Shown here one piece after another: positions 8,665-18,229 of a stretch of 52,758 nt of DNA. Source of the DNA: a bacterium (lineage in GTDB: Bacteria > Planctomycetota > UBA1135 > GCA-002686595). Where the stretch lies: NCBI GenBank assembly GCA_024226735.1, contig JAAELL010000158.1:1-52758 (forward strand). Direction: 5' to 3'. Made by a program: the position numbers and the translations under genes. A model generated the notes under the pieces. The model was given only the letters and a program-made list of their open reading frames with translations, had not been told where the DNA came from and ran no database searches. Numbering within the stretch: position 1 is the stretch's first letter; each line of letters begins with the position of its first letter.

Positions 8665-10311
8665 ATGCTCTCCACCTCTCGATTGGTTCTCTCCGTATGC
8701 ACGCTCTCGCTCCTCGCTTCCCACGCCGGCGCCCAAAAGATCGTGCACACGGTCTTCGGTCAGCAGAACCAGCTCCGCCTCGGCGGCGTCATCGCTGGCG
8801 CCGGTGACGTCAACAATGATGGGTTCGACGACATCCTGTGCGGGACGCCGAGCGGGAACTCGGGCGACGGGATCGTCTGGGTCTACTCGGGGTTCGACGC
8901 ATCCGTTCTCTACACCCGCGTCGGTTCGATCGGCCAGGGCCTGGGCATGGCGGTCGCTGGCGTAGGTGACGTCGACATGGACGGCTTCGACGATTTTGCG
9001 GGGAGCGCACCGATGCAGGGCTCGGGACGCGTCGTCATATGGTCCGGCGTCGACGGGAGTGTCATCTACGACGTGCTTGGCTCAGGTCCCGGCAACGATG
9101 AGTTCGGGAGCTCGATCGCCGGGCTGGGAGATCTGAACGGCGACATGCGCGACGACTACGCGATCGGCGCCGAGGTGGCCCTCAACAGCTCGGGCGTCCG
9201 CTCCGGCGTCGTGACGATCCATTCGGGTCTGGACGGGTCGATCATTCGCACGTTCGACGGAGACTCCAACCAGGACAGCTTCGGCTCCAGGATCGCCGCG
9301 GCCGGCAACGTCGACGGGGACGGGTTCACCGACCTCGCCATCGCGGCGCGGCGCGATGACGACAACGGCTCGGCGTCGGGCAGCGTGCGCGTCGTGTCGC
9401 CCCGCAACGGCACGGTGTTCTACACCGTGTTCGGGGATGTGGGAGGCGATGAGCTCGGATGGGCGCTCGACGGCGCGGGGGACGTCAACATGGATGGCGC
9501 GGACGACGTGATCGCCGGCCCGCGCAATGAGGGGTACGCGCGCATCTACTCGGGCACCTCCGGCAACGTGATCCGCACCTTGACGGGTACGGTCGGCTTC
9601 GGGTCCAGTGTCGCCGGTGTCGGTGACATCGACGGCGACGGTTTTGACGACGTCGTCGTCGGCGAGCAGTCGCTGGGGAGCGCGCCCGGCAAGGCCAACC
9701 TCATCTCTGGCGTGGACGGTGACATCCTGTTCGCAACCGACGGTGGCGGGCAGAGTGGAGCCCAGTCCTATGGCTCATCGGTCGCCGACGCGGGGGACGT
9801 CACCGGCGACGGGATCCACGATTGGATCGTCGGCGCCAACGGGGTCGATTTCGGAGCCGGCAACGGGGGGATGATCGAGATCATCGCCGGCGCGAACCGC
9901 GTCGGGACGAACTACTGCGGGCCCGCCGCGGCAAACAGCTCGGGCGTGCCCGGGATCGCGCGCGTTTACGGCACGAACCTCGTCGCCGACGACTGCGTCA
10001 CGCTCGTCGCCGCGCGATTGCCGGTCGGCCAGTTCGGGTACTTCCTCGCTGGCCAGACCCAAGGCATGATCATGCCGCCGGTGAGCCAAGGCACGCTGTG
10101 CCTCAGCGGCAACATCGGCCGCTACAACCAGGTGACCAACATCATCACCGGACCGATCGCCAGCCTCGAGGTCGACCTGACCTCGATCCCGGTCAATCCG
10201 CCGATGCCGGTCCTGCCCGGTCAGACGTGGAACTTCACGTGCTGGTACCGGGATTCGAATCCGGGGATCACCAACAACTTCACCGACGCGGTGTCCGTTC
10301 TATTCCAGTGA
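8665..10311 (+). CDS. Secreted FG-GAP (integrin-alpha-like) propeller protein
   Basis: A 548-aa extracellular protein. The start at 8665 gives MLSTSRLVLSVCTLSLLASH with a cleavage site after AGA. Residues about 30-420 hold roughly seven FG-GAP repeats with Ca-binding loops of the DVNNDGFDDIL and DIDGDGFDDVV type, which fold as a beta-propeller. The last ~135 residues are the shared planctomycete C-terminal domain: NYCGPAAANSSG, then LPVGQFGYFLAGQTQG, then a WNFTCWYRD motif and NNFTDA near the end. That domain recurs in five other genes of this window and probably serves surface attachment or sorting (inference). Its stop overlaps the end of the convergent gene at 10300 by 12 bp. Confidence 0.88.
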   Translation: MLSTSRLVLSVCTLSLLASHAGAQKIVHTVFGQQNQLRLGGVIAGAGDVNNDGFDDILCGTPSGNSGDGIVWVYSGFDASVLYTRVGSIGQGLGMAVAGVGDVDMDGFDDFAGSAPMQGSGRVVIWSGVDGSVIYDVLGSGPGNDEFGSSIAGLGDLNGDMRDDYAIGAEVALNSSGVRSGVVTIHSGLDGSIIRTFDGDSNQDSFGSRIAAAGNVDGDGFTDLAIAARRDDDNGSASGSVRVVSPRNGTVFYTVFGDVGGDELGWALDGAGDVNMDGADDVIAGPRNEGYARIYSGTSGNVIRTLTGTVGFGSSVAGVGDIDGDGFDDVVVGEQSLGSAPGKANLISGVDGDILFATDGGGQSGAQSYGSSVADAGDVTGDGIHDWIVGANGVDFGAGNGGMIEIIAGANRVGTNYCGPAAANSSGVPGIARVYGTNLVADDCVTLVAARLPVGQFGYFLAGQTQGMIMPPVSQGTLCLSGNIGRYNQVTNIITGPIASLEVDLTSIPVNPPMPVLPGQTWNFTCWYRDSNPGITNNFTDAVSVLFQ

Positions 10312-10638
10312 AGGAATAGGCGGGAGCTCGAAGTCCTCGCCCTCCTCGAGCTCGTTCTTCGACTTCTCGACGGGAGCCCACTGGCCGGTGCCGACCCGCT
10401 CCCAGTTCTTGAGGTTGAGGTGCACCCGCTGCACGCCGCGAGTCTTCTTGATCGAAGTCTCGAGATCGTCGATCTGTGCCGGCCGGACAGCTGCGCTGCC
10501 CTGAATGGACATCAGCTCGCCGAGTAGGCGCACGATGCCGCTCGTGCAGGTGAATGCGGTCTGATTCGGATCGATCCCCGCCTCGGCCAGGATCGTACGT
10601 AGGTTCGCTCGTATTTGAGTGTCGCTGAGATCAGCCAT
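10300..10638 (-). CDS. Small BON-like hypothetical protein, 112 aa
   Basis: The ATG at 10638 is supported by an excellent Shine-Dalgarno (AAGGAGG) about 5 bp upstream, unusual in this window. The product is soluble with no signal peptide. Residues about 30-80 (TSGIVRLLGELMS, then DDLETSIKKTRGVQRVHLNL) follow the pattern of a BON domain, in which a small helix-strand module ends in a G-V..V.. strand. The C-terminus is acidic (KNELEEGEDFELPP). The BON assignment is tentative. Function unknown. It is convergent with the FG-GAP gene and could be co-transcribed with the nitroreductase upstream, although a hairpin lies between them. Confidence 0.75.
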   Translation of the reverse strand: MADLSDTQIRANLRTILAEAGIDPNQTAFTCTSGIVRLLGELMSIQGSAAVRPAQIDDLETSIKKTRGVQRVHLNLKNWERVGTGQWAPVEKSKNELEEGEDFELPPIPSLE

Positions 10639-10726
10639 GGGCCCTCCTTGCAACGGGGACGGGCGAGGTGATCGGTGTGGACACGCGGCGATCTTGAAGC
10701 CGTTCCCGATTGTGACGCGATACGTG

Positions 10727-10760
10727 GGCGGGTGGCCGGGCTCACTCTCGGCCACCCGCC
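10727..10760 (-). terminator. GC-rich hairpin after the nitroreductase gene
   Basis: A perfect 12-bp stem, GGCGGGTGGCCG at 10727-10738 pairing with 10749-10760, closes a 10-nt loop. It lies 21 bp beyond the nitroreductase stop on the minus strand. There is no clear U-tract, so it may act as a pause or RNA-end stabiliser rather than a classical terminator. Confidence 0.5.
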
Positions 10761-10780
10761 CTCACGCGTTCAGGAGCGTC

Positions 10781-11389
10781 TCAGACCTGGAATCGATCGG
10801 TGATCATCACCTCGGCGAGCGACAGCTGGCCGGGCTTCGGCCACGGATCCTTCGTGCGCTTGCCGATGGCCACCATCGGGCCGATGCAGTGATCGGCGGG
10901 GAGGTTGACCAGCTTGGCCACGGCCTCATGTTCGAAGCCGATCATCGGGCACGAGTCGTAACCCATTCCCTGCGCGGCGAGCATGAGGGTCTGCATCGCC
11001 ATGCCGATCGAGCGCTGCGCCTCGTCGCGCTGGAGCTCGGGCTTGCCCTCGTGGAAGGGGCCCATCCAATTGACCAACAGGTCCGCGACCGCCGTGGGGG
11101 CGTCGTGCCAGTAGCGCTGCGGCTCCTTGCGCCAGGCGTCGACGTCGGCAGTCAGCAAGACGAGCAACGACGCGTCCGTCATCTGCGCCTGGTCGTTGCC
11201 GACGGCGCGGACCTTCTTGCGCAGAGCGGGGTCGCGCAGAACGACGAAGCGCCAGTGCTGGATGTTGAACGAGGTCGGGGATTGCATCGCAACTTCGATC
11301 AGACGCTCGACCTCGGCGTCGTCCATGCGGTGGGCAGGATCGAAGTGCTTGACGGCGCGACGGGAACGGATCGCGTCGAAAACGTCCAT
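10781..11389 (-). CDS. Nitroreductase-family FMN oxidoreductase
   Basis: A 202-aa cytoplasmic flavoprotein of the nitroreductase superfamily, typical in length. The N-terminus MDVFDAIRSRRAVKHFDP is the canonical FMN-phosphate-binding start (R-S-R-R). SPTSFNIQHWRFVVLRDP follows the family pattern SPS..N.QPW.f..v. A mid segment MAMQTLMLAAQGMGYDSCPM with GFE, and a final IAIGKR-like strand (MVAIGKRTKD), complete the fold. It most resembles the YodC/HadB-like subgroup; the substrate cannot be told from sequence. It would use NAD(P)H to reduce nitro groups or quinones. The S15 peptidase gene lies upstream on the same strand, 40 bp away. Confidence 0.9.
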   Translation of the reverse strand: MDVFDAIRSRRAVKHFDPAHRMDDAEVERLIEVAMQSPTSFNIQHWRFVVLRDPALRKKVRAVGNDQAQMTDASLLVLLTADVDAWRKEPQRYWHDAPTAVADLLVNWMGPFHEGKPELQRDEAQRSIGMAMQTLMLAAQGMGYDSCPMIGFEHEAVAKLVNLPADHCIGPMVAIGKRTKDPWPKPGQLSLAEVMITDRFQV

Positions 11390-11429
11390 GGGAACTCTTG
11401 GTCAGGTTTGTGGGGAATCGGGGAGTGGG

Positions 11430-13259
11430 TCACTTTGGCGCGATCGCGCGCTCGAAGGCCTCGCGTCCTCCGACGACGGGCAATTCGATCGCGGTCACAC
11501 CGAGGTCGATCTGCAGCTCGGTACCGGGCTCGGGCCAGAGCGTGAAGTCGCGGTCGCTCGAGAAGATCATCAGGGCGATGCGCTGTCCGGCCGGGATGAC
11601 CTGGTCGTCGGGTTGCAGTCGGAAGCTCAGCTCGTAGAAAGTACCGGGCTCGAGGGGCTCGCTCTCGGTGAGCGAGGCGTGGTTCTGTGGGTCCGCCCAG
11701 CCGCGCGTGATGACGTTGGAGTTGATCGATGCGCCGTCGGCCCACGGCAGGGAGACGACCCACACGGACAGGTTCGCCGCGGGTTTACTCGACGCGAGGC
11801 GAATCGTGACCCGCGACCACCCGGAAAGGTGCGCGTCTTCGCTCAGCTCCGGGGTGGCGAAGAGCAATCGGTTGGGCGAGCTCCCCGCCGCGGCCAGCTT
11901 GGCGCCGCTCTTGGAGACGTCGTCGACGAGCTTCTCGAGCACGGAGGTGGTCGGAGCCGTGAGGCCCAGCGCACCGATCTCGGAGCCGCGGCCGGACGGG
12001 AACAGGGACACCGGCTGCGCGTCGGGGTTGGGGTAGTCCGCGTAGGGAGTGGGCGAGTCGCGCTTCGCGCCCTCGCGCGTGATCCATGAGCGCGGGTCGT
12101 CCTCGACGCCATTCTCGATGCCGTACAGGTAGCGCGTGAACCAGCGGTTCATCATCGCGTGCGGCGGAGGTCCTCCGTGCCCACCCTGGTGGAAGTAGGC
12201 CTGGGCGGGCACGCCCTTCGCCTTGATCGCTTCGTAGATGCGCACGCTGTGCTCGGGCATCACGTTCCAGTCGTTGAAGGCGTGCGCCATCAGCGTGGCG
12301 GCCTTCAGCGGCCCGAGCGCGTTCGCGTAGTCGCGGCCGGCCCAGAAGTCGTTGTAGTCGCCGCTCACGCGGTCGAAGTTCTCGAGCATCAGCCCGTCGC
12401 GCACTGTCGAGTTGCAGTACACGCGGCCCTCGGGGTTGCCGCTGTTGATGAAGTCGTACAGGACGTCGATGTCCTCGCCCGTCCAGCCGCCGGGGTGGCG
12501 CACCAAGCCGTTCGAGCGGTAGTAGTGGTAGTACGAGGTGTTCGGGGCGATCGGGATGATCGCCTCCAGTCCCTCGACGCCGGTCGTTGCGGCGGCGAGG
12601 GGCAGCGTGCCGTTGTACGACGTGCCGGTCATGCCGACCTTACCCGTGCACCAGCTCGCGCCGACCTCTTCGTCGCTGTCGACCTCGGTGTAGCCCTTGG
12701 CCCGGCCGTTCAGCCAGTCGATCACGGCCTTGGGTGCGAGGGACTCATTCTTGCCCCCGACCGTCGGGCAGCCCTCGGAGAGTCCCGTTCCCGGCGACTC
12801 GGAGTGCACGACCGCGAACCCGCGCGGCACCCAGGTGTTCACGAGGGAGCGCGAGATGGTCGGGCGCTTGCTGCGCGTGCTGATCGGCGGCATGTCGCCG
12901 CGCACGGGCGGGGTGGCACCGAGCTCCTGGTGGGGGTCCCAGAAGTAGTCGCGGTTCGTCGAACCCGTCCCGGCGAAGTAGGGACTCGTCTCGTAGATGA
13001 CGGGGACCTTGAGCCCCTCCGTGTCGGTCTGCTGCTGACGCGCGACGGCGACGTGCACCCGGTCGCGCCGGCCGTCGCCGTCCGAGTCGAACTCGGTCTC
13101 GACCCACAGGTCGTACCGAATCCACTTCTTCGAGTCGCGGAAAGCGTCGACGACTTGGGCTTGGCCGTCGGCGAAGACGGGCTGTGCTCGCTCTTGGAAC
13201 GACGCCGCGGGCGCCGCGAGCGCCAAGGCGACGAGGGGAAACGCCATGTGGTTGTTCAT
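11430..13259 (-). CDS. Secreted S15-family Xaa-Pro dipeptidyl-peptidase-like hydrolase
   Basis: A 609-aa serine hydrolase. The start at 13259 gives MNNHMAFPLVALALAAPAAS as signal peptide; an ATG at 13247 is also possible. The N-terminal half is an S15 alpha/beta-hydrolase: VPVIYETSPYF, PRGFAVVHSESPGTGLSEG (the S15 G-G/S-E-G type turn), the nucleophile elbow GMTGTSYNGTLPLAAA, an Asp-region (LMAHAFNDWNV) and the His in HQGGHGGPP. The C-terminal half matches the PepX-C jelly roll (LASSKPAANLSVWVVSLPW, then IPAGQRIALMIFSSDRDF). It would cleave X-Pro dipeptides or acyl esters outside the cytoplasm. It starts 13 bp after the stop of the WD40-like gene upstream, so the two are probably co-transcribed. 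Confidence 0.9.
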   Translation of the reverse strand: MNNHMAFPLVALALAAPAASFQERAQPVFADGQAQVVDAFRDSKKWIRYDLWVETEFDSDGDGRRDRVHVAVARQQQTDTEGLKVPVIYETSPYFAGTGSTNRDYFWDPHQELGATPPVRGDMPPISTRSKRPTISRSLVNTWVPRGFAVVHSESPGTGLSEGCPTVGGKNESLAPKAVIDWLNGRAKGYTEVDSDEEVGASWCTGKVGMTGTSYNGTLPLAAATTGVEGLEAIIPIAPNTSYYHYYRSNGLVRHPGGWTGEDIDVLYDFINSGNPEGRVYCNSTVRDGLMLENFDRVSGDYNDFWAGRDYANALGPLKAATLMAHAFNDWNVMPEHSVRIYEAIKAKGVPAQAYFHQGGHGGPPPHAMMNRWFTRYLYGIENGVEDDPRSWITREGAKRDSPTPYADYPNPDAQPVSLFPSGRGSEIGALGLTAPTTSVLEKLVDDVSKSGAKLAAAGSSPNRLLFATPELSEDAHLSGWSRVTIRLASSKPAANLSVWVVSLPWADGASINSNVITRGWADPQNHASLTESEPLEPGTFYELSFRLQPDDQVIPAGQRIALMIFSSDRDFTLWPEPGTELQIDLGVTAIELPVVGGREAFERAIAPK

Positions 13260-13272
13260 GTTCGTCTCGGTC

Positions 13273-14964
13273 TTACTGAAACGTGATCGAGATGCCATCG
13301 GTGAAGTTGTTCGTGCCGCCGATGTCGCGGTACCAACATTGGAAGTTCCAGGTCTCGCCCGGCTGCACGGCAACGGGCGGATTGACGGGAAGGGCCGTGA
13401 GGTCGACCTGAAGGCTGCCGGTCGGACCGACGAAGATCTCGGAGCCTGCGTTGAAGCGACCGATGTTCGCGGTCAGGCAGATGAAGCCGGTCGACCCGGG
13501 CGGGCTGAAGAACCCCTGGGTCTCGCCGACGAGGAAGTAGCCGAACTGTCCGGGGGGCAACGTCGACGCCGTGAGCTGCAGATTGTTCGCCGCGACTGTC
13601 GTGCTTCCGTTGGCGGCGATCGTCGCCGGGGAGCCGGTCGAGTTCGGGATCGCGGGACCGCAGTAGCTCGTACCGATGTCACCGAATAGCTCCGCCGCGA
13701 AGATGTCGCGGAAGCCATTGGTGTCACCCGGTACGACGTCGGCCGCCTCGGAAGTGTATGTGATGACGCGCACGTCGGGCGTCATGTGCGGGACGAAGCT
13801 GTCGTCGTCGGTCTGAGTGCCGCTGGAATCGAGGCTGAGGCGCGCCGTCGTCTCGAGCTGGCGGTCGCGCAGGAAGATGTCCTGGAATCCATTCGTGTCG
13901 CTGGGCACGAGGTTGGTCGACAGCGACGCGAAGATCACGAACCGCCCGTCCGTACTGAGCGCGGTGGGTGAGCGCACGTAGCTGTCGGCCTGGGCACCGC
14001 CTGGCTGCAGGTTGAGGCGCGTCGTCGTCGCGGCATGGATGTCGCGGGCGAACAGGTCCCAGTGCCCGTTGGTGTCACCGCCCACGAGGTTCCCCGAGCG
14101 GCTGCAGAACGTGACCGTCAGCCCGTCGCCGGAGATGCTCGGCCAGATCGACTCGTTCGTTGTCTGGGCGCCGGACGTCGAGACGTTGGCGCGCGACAGC
14201 ACGCCCGTCTGCATGTCCTTCCAGAAGACGTCGCCCCACCCGTTGGTGTCCCCGTTGACCAGGTTGGAGGCGCTCGAGAAGAACACGACGTAGCGCCCGT
14301 CGTCCGAAGGCTGGGCGGCGTAGCTGATGTTGTTGCCCTGCACGCCTGCCGTCGAGGTGCTGACGAGCTCGAGCTGGCCGGTCAACCGCTCGAGCCGGTA
14401 GCAATCCTTGATCGTGTTCGTGTCGGCAGCGATGAGGTCGGCGTCCGACTCGAACACGATGTAGCTCGCGTCCGGGGTCATGCGCGGCTGATCGCTGCGA
14501 TCGAGCGCCTGGCTGCCAGCGCCGTCGACGCTGATGCGGGTCGTGATGCCGAGCTGCATGTCGCGCAGGAACACGTCCCACGTGCCGTTCGTGTCGCCCG
14601 CGACGAGGTTCGAGCCGTTGCTGGACCACGCGACCCAACGGCCCTCGCCCGACACGGCGGGGCTGAGGCTCAAGCCGCTGCCGGAGTTTCCGCTCGTGCT
14701 CACGCTGACGAGCTCGGTCGTCCCGGTCTGCAGGTCGCGCCGGAAGATGTCGTACTGGCTGTCGGGGTCGTTCGCCGCGAGGTTGGCGGCCTCGCTCTGA
14801 AAGACGACGTAGCGGCCGTCGGTCGAGATCAGCGAGTAGTAGGAGTCGTTGTTGGCGAGAGCGCCGCTCGAGGACACGCTGACGGGCAGGTTGTTCTGGG
14901 CGGACGCCGTGGACCCGGCGAGGACCGGGGCGGCGACGATGCAGAGGAGAGCGCGCGTGTTCAC
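13273..14964 (-). CDS. Secreted WD40-like (TolB-type PD40) propeller protein
   Basis: A 563-aa protein with signal peptide MNTRALLCIVAAPVLAGSTA. Residues about 35-430 contain six or seven TolB-like beta-propeller blades, each with the pattern DGRYVVFQSEAANL.....N...DIF.RD...G.T..VS (for example at the first blade, then SGEGRWVAWSSNGSNLVAG and DGRFVIFASLSTNLVPSDTN). The C-terminal ~130 residues are the shared domain: TSYCGPAIPNSTGSPA, LPPGQFGYFLVGETQG, then WNFQCWYRD and NNFTDG. No catalytic residues are evident. Probably extracellular, with an unknown ligand. It is the upstream member of a two-gene unit with the S15 peptidase. Confidence 0.88.
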   Translation of the reverse strand: MNTRALLCIVAAPVLAGSTASAQNNLPVSVSSSGALANNDSYYSLISTDGRYVVFQSEAANLAANDPDSQYDIFRRDLQTGTTELVSVSTSGNSGSGLSLSPAVSGEGRWVAWSSNGSNLVAGDTNGTWDVFLRDMQLGITTRISVDGAGSQALDRSDQPRMTPDASYIVFESDADLIAADTNTIKDCYRLERLTGQLELVSTSTAGVQGNNISYAAQPSDDGRYVVFFSSASNLVNGDTNGWGDVFWKDMQTGVLSRANVSTSGAQTTNESIWPSISGDGLTVTFCSRSGNLVGGDTNGHWDLFARDIHAATTTRLNLQPGGAQADSYVRSPTALSTDGRFVIFASLSTNLVPSDTNGFQDIFLRDRQLETTARLSLDSSGTQTDDDSFVPHMTPDVRVITYTSEAADVVPGDTNGFRDIFAAELFGDIGTSYCGPAIPNSTGSPATIAANGSTTVAANNLQLTASTLPPGQFGYFLVGETQGFFSPPGSTGFICLTANIGRFNAGSEIFVGPTGSLQVDLTALPVNPPVAVQPGETWNFQCWYRDIGGTNNFTDGISITFQ

Positions 14965-15101
14965 GGGGGAGGCCTCCGTTAGTAGGGGGTGAGCTCGTGG
15001 GGGCCCATCCTATGCGCTCGACGGCGCCCGTGCCCCCGGTCAAATCCGTGTCAAGGCGCCGGGTATGGTTAGAATGGGGCGGCCCCGCTTGTCCGAGTCG
15101 A

Positions 15102-16649
15102 ATGGCAAAAACGATGACTCACGCACGTGCACGCTCGCTCTCCTCGCTCCTCCTGCTTTGCCTGTGTGCTCCCGGGTACGCGCAGTTCGGCTCCGCGATC
15201 GTCATCGACGATCAGTTGAACGGGGCGACGACGACGGACACCGCGGACCTCGACGGTGACGGCGACGCCGACGTCGTCGCCGGCGGCTCGAACGCCACCG
15301 CCATCGGGTGGTACGAGAACCTCGGCGGCGGAGCGTTCGGTGCACGGCAGGCGCTGGCGAGCCAGCCCGACCGCGCACTGGCCGTCTTCGCCACCGATCT
15401 CGACGGCGACGGCGACGCGGACATCCTCGCCGGGGTCGACTACTGGACCCCCGAGCTCGGCCACGACTTCCAGCTCGTGCGCTACATCAACCAAGGCGGC
15501 GGCACGTTCGGCACGCCGCTCAGCCTAGACTACAGCGACGACAGTCACGACAGCCTGCGCGTCACGGACATGGACGGCGACGGGGACGTCGACGTCCTCT
15601 ACGCGTCGTGGAGCGACTCGGTCTTCTGGATCGAGGGGTTGGGCGGAGGACAGTTCGCGCAGCGTCAGGAGATCACCTCGTCGCTCGTCGGGGCGACGGA
15701 CGCGCACCCGGCTGACCTCGACGGCGATGGCGATGCCGACGTCCTGACGGCTTCGCGCGGAAACGACGAGATCGCCTGGTTCGAGAACACGGGCGGCGCG
15801 TGGACGAAGACCGTGCTGAACGCGCAGGCCGATGGAGCCTGGAGCGTGTACAGCGCCGACCTCGACGGCGACGGGGACGTCGACGTGCTGTCGTCCTCGG
15901 TCTTCGACGACACCGTCGCCTGGTACGAGAACCAGGGCGCAGGCGTCTTCGGGCAGGCGCAGACCATCACGACGAGCGACAACGCCGGCCGGGCGGTGCG
16001 GGCCGCCGACCTCGACGGGGATTGCGACCCCGACGTGCTGGTCTCCGAGGTCTTCGGGGCGGCCTGGTACGAGAACCTCGGCGGCGGCACGTTCGGCGCC
16101 CGCGCGGAGATCGGATCGTCCGCGCTCGGCGCGCGGGCCGTTCACGCGGCTGACTTCGACGAAGACGGTGTTCTCGACGTGCTCGTCACCTCCTTCAACG
16201 ACACCACGATCGCGTGGCACGCGAGCTCGGTCCCGGCATTGGGGACGCGCTACTGCGGACCAGCGGTCCCCAACACGTCCGGTGGCGCGGCACGGATGGG
16301 GGCCACGGGCAGCGCGGTCGTCGCGGACGACGACCTGACGATCTGCGCGAGCGAGCTTCCGCTGCACCAGTTCGGCTACTTCCTCGCGAGCCAGACCCAG
16401 GACTTCGTCGCCGGCCCGGGCGGGAGCGCGGGCAACCTCTGCGTGGGCGGAGCGATCGGACGCTTCAACCAGCAGATCGTGAGCTCCGGAGCGTCCGGAA
16501 CGATCTCGATCGAGGTCGACCTCGCGGCGATTCCGGTCAGCCCGCCGCGCGCGGTGCTGCCGGGCGAGACGTGGAACTTCCAGGGCTGGTTCCGCGACGC
16601 GGGCGCGACGTCGAACTTCACCGACGGCTTGTCGATCACCTTCCTCTAG
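15102..16649 (+). CDS. Secreted VCBS/FG-GAP repeat protein
   Basis: A 515-aa extracellular protein. Two starts are possible, ATG at 15102 or 15114; both keep the signal peptide (MTHARARSLSSLLLLCLCA). The body has about seven VCBS repeats built on DLDGDGDADVV.....A..W.ENLGGG.FG, typical of VCBS propellers with Ca-binding DxDGDG loops. The C-terminal domain is the shared one (TRYCGPAVPNTSGGAAR, LPLHQFGYFLASQTQD, WNFQGWFRD, SNFTDG). It is divergent from the WD40-like gene, with a 137-bp gap between them. The TAGAAT at about 15070 could be its -10 element (weak evidence). Confidence 0.87.
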   Translation: MAKTMTHARARSLSSLLLLCLCAPGYAQFGSAIVIDDQLNGATTTDTADLDGDGDADVVAGGSNATAIGWYENLGGGAFGARQALASQPDRALAVFATDLDGDGDADILAGVDYWTPELGHDFQLVRYINQGGGTFGTPLSLDYSDDSHDSLRVTDMDGDGDVDVLYASWSDSVFWIEGLGGGQFAQRQEITSSLVGATDAHPADLDGDGDADVLTASRGNDEIAWFENTGGAWTKTVLNAQADGAWSVYSADLDGDGDVDVLSSSVFDDTVAWYENQGAGVFGQAQTITTSDNAGRAVRAADLDGDCDPDVLVSEVFGAAWYENLGGGTFGARAEIGSSALGARAVHAADFDEDGVLDVLVTSFNDTTIAWHASSVPALGTRYCGPAVPNTSGGAARMGATGSAVVADDDLTICASELPLHQFGYFLASQTQDFVAGPGGSAGNLCVGGAIGRFNQQIVSSGASGTISIEVDLAAIPVSPPRAVLPGETWNFQGWFRDAGATSNFTDGLSITFL

Positions 16650-16852
16650 GCAGGCGATCGCAGCCGAAGTCATGATCGCGATTCTGGTCGGCCTGCCGCG
16701 ACGTCCGCCTGACAGACGTGCACGGCCGGGTCTTGCACGACGTGATCGGGTAGCCCCGCATCGCTCTGAGACGCGTGATCCGCGGTGCTTGGTAACCTGT
16801 TCAGCCTCTCGTCTGTCCACCCGCTTCCAGTTTCGGCTCCCCGATCGACACC

Positions 16853-18202
16853 ATGCGCATCGACCACTCCGTGCTCCGCCTGTCCCTCGCCGTCGCTCTC
16901 GCCTCAGCCCTCACCGCCGGGGCACACGCGCAGCTTCCCAACGACGACTGCGCGACGGCCGCCGTCGCTCAGCTCGGGCCGAACAACTACACGACGGTGG
17001 GCTCCATGAACAGCGCTCCGGTGTGGCCCTGCGGCGCTGGCGCGCGCGACGTCTGGTTCCGCTTCACGGTGCCGAACGACGCCGGCTACGTGTTCGACAC
17101 CTGCGCGCAGAACAACCACAACTCCGTGCTCCAGGTGTTCAGCGGGACGTGTGCCGCTCTGGTCTCGGAGGGGTGCAGCAACGACGCCTGCGGCTCGATG
17201 AGCCAGGTGCTGCTCCCGAACGCGACCGCGGGCACGGAGTACCTCATGCGCATCGGTGGGTTCATCGGCTCGCAGGGCACCGGGATTCTCACCGTCACCG
17301 AGGTCCCGAGCCTGACGCCGCTGTCGAACCAGGACGAGTGCGGGAGTGCGACGGTCGACACGCTGACGAGCGGAGAGTACTCGTTCGACAACTCGGGCGC
17401 GACGACCGGAGTCGAGGGTCAGGTCGACCCGATCTGCTACCAGTTCGGAGTCGGCGGGATCCAGAGCGACATCTGGGCGGTCTACGTCTCGGACACGAAT
17501 GGCGAGGCGATCATCGCCACGTGCGGATCGCTCGGTCCGAGCAACGACAACACCAAGCTCGCCGCGTACCCCCTCGCTCCTTGTTCCACGATCGACGGGA
17601 CGGCGGTCGCGTGCGACGACAACTCGTGCTTCCTGTTGTCCGAGATCCGCTTCCCCGTGGGATGCGGCGAGTCGTACCTCGTGCAGATCGGCAGCTTCCC
17701 CGGGAGCTCGGACGGCACGGCCGGGCTCTCGATCACCGAAACCGGAACGCCCTGCGCCCCAGGCGCGATCGGCTCGACCCCCGACGCCTGCAATCCCCCC
17801 GTGCCGAACTCGACCGGGCAGCCGGCGGAGATCGCGGCGAGCGGGAGCCTCAGCTTGGCGGACATGGACGTGCGTCTCACGGTCGACAACGTCCCCGCCG
17901 GACAGTTCGGCTACTTCTTCACTGCGCAGGGACTGAGCTTCGTCCCCGCGCCCGGCGGCAGCGCCGGCAATCTGTGCGTCGTCGGCAACTACGGCAGGTA
18001 CATCGACGCGTCGCAGCTGCACGTGGGCCAGGGCGTCGGCAGTCCGGTCCCGGCGGGGGGTCTGCAGGTTGGCAACATCGCCGTTCCGCAGAACCCGCCG
18101 CTTCCGGCGTTCACGCCGGAGACCTGGTACTTCCAGGCCTGGAACCGGGACGGGGCGACCTCGAACTTCTCGAACGTCGTTCGGCTCGCATTCACGCCGT
18201 GA
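16853..18202 (+). CDS. Secreted protein with paired Cys-rich domains and shared C-terminal domain
   Basis: A 449-aa secreted protein with signal MRIDHSVLRLSLAVALASAL. After the signal come two copies of a ~140-residue beta-rich module: the first begins PNDDCATAAVAQLGPNNYTT and contains DVWFRFTVPNDAGYVFDTC, the second begins NQDECGSATVDTLTSGEYS and contains SDIWAVYVSDTNGEAIIATC. Both have conserved Cys pairs and an ...YLMRIGGF / YLVQIGSFPG strand, like planctomycete pre-peptidase-type domains. The end is the shared domain (PVPNSTGQPAEI, VPAGQFGYFFTAQG, WYFQAWNRD, SNFSN). From 16650 to 16852 I see no supported gene. Confidence 0.85.
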   Translation: MRIDHSVLRLSLAVALASALTAGAHAQLPNDDCATAAVAQLGPNNYTTVGSMNSAPVWPCGAGARDVWFRFTVPNDAGYVFDTCAQNNHNSVLQVFSGTCAALVSEGCSNDACGSMSQVLLPNATAGTEYLMRIGGFIGSQGTGILTVTEVPSLTPLSNQDECGSATVDTLTSGEYSFDNSGATTGVEGQVDPICYQFGVGGIQSDIWAVYVSDTNGEAIIATCGSLGPSNDNTKLAAYPLAPCSTIDGTAVACDDNSCFLLSEIRFPVGCGESYLVQIGSFPGSSDGTAGLSITETGTPCAPGAIGSTPDACNPPVPNSTGQPAEIAASGSLSLADMDVRLTVDNVPAGQFGYFFTAQGLSFVPAPGGSAGNLCVVGNYGRYIDASQLHVGQGVGSPVPAGGLQVGNIAVPQNPPLPAFTPETWYFQAWNRDGATSNFSNVVRLAFTP

Positions 18203-18229
18203 GCCCAATCAGGACTCTCGGGACCGCCG

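Noticed and set aside
14965..15101. Divergent promoter with TTGACA-like and TAGAAT-like boxes
   Set aside because: Spacing between the boxes is poor and the sequence is too GC-rich for a confident call.
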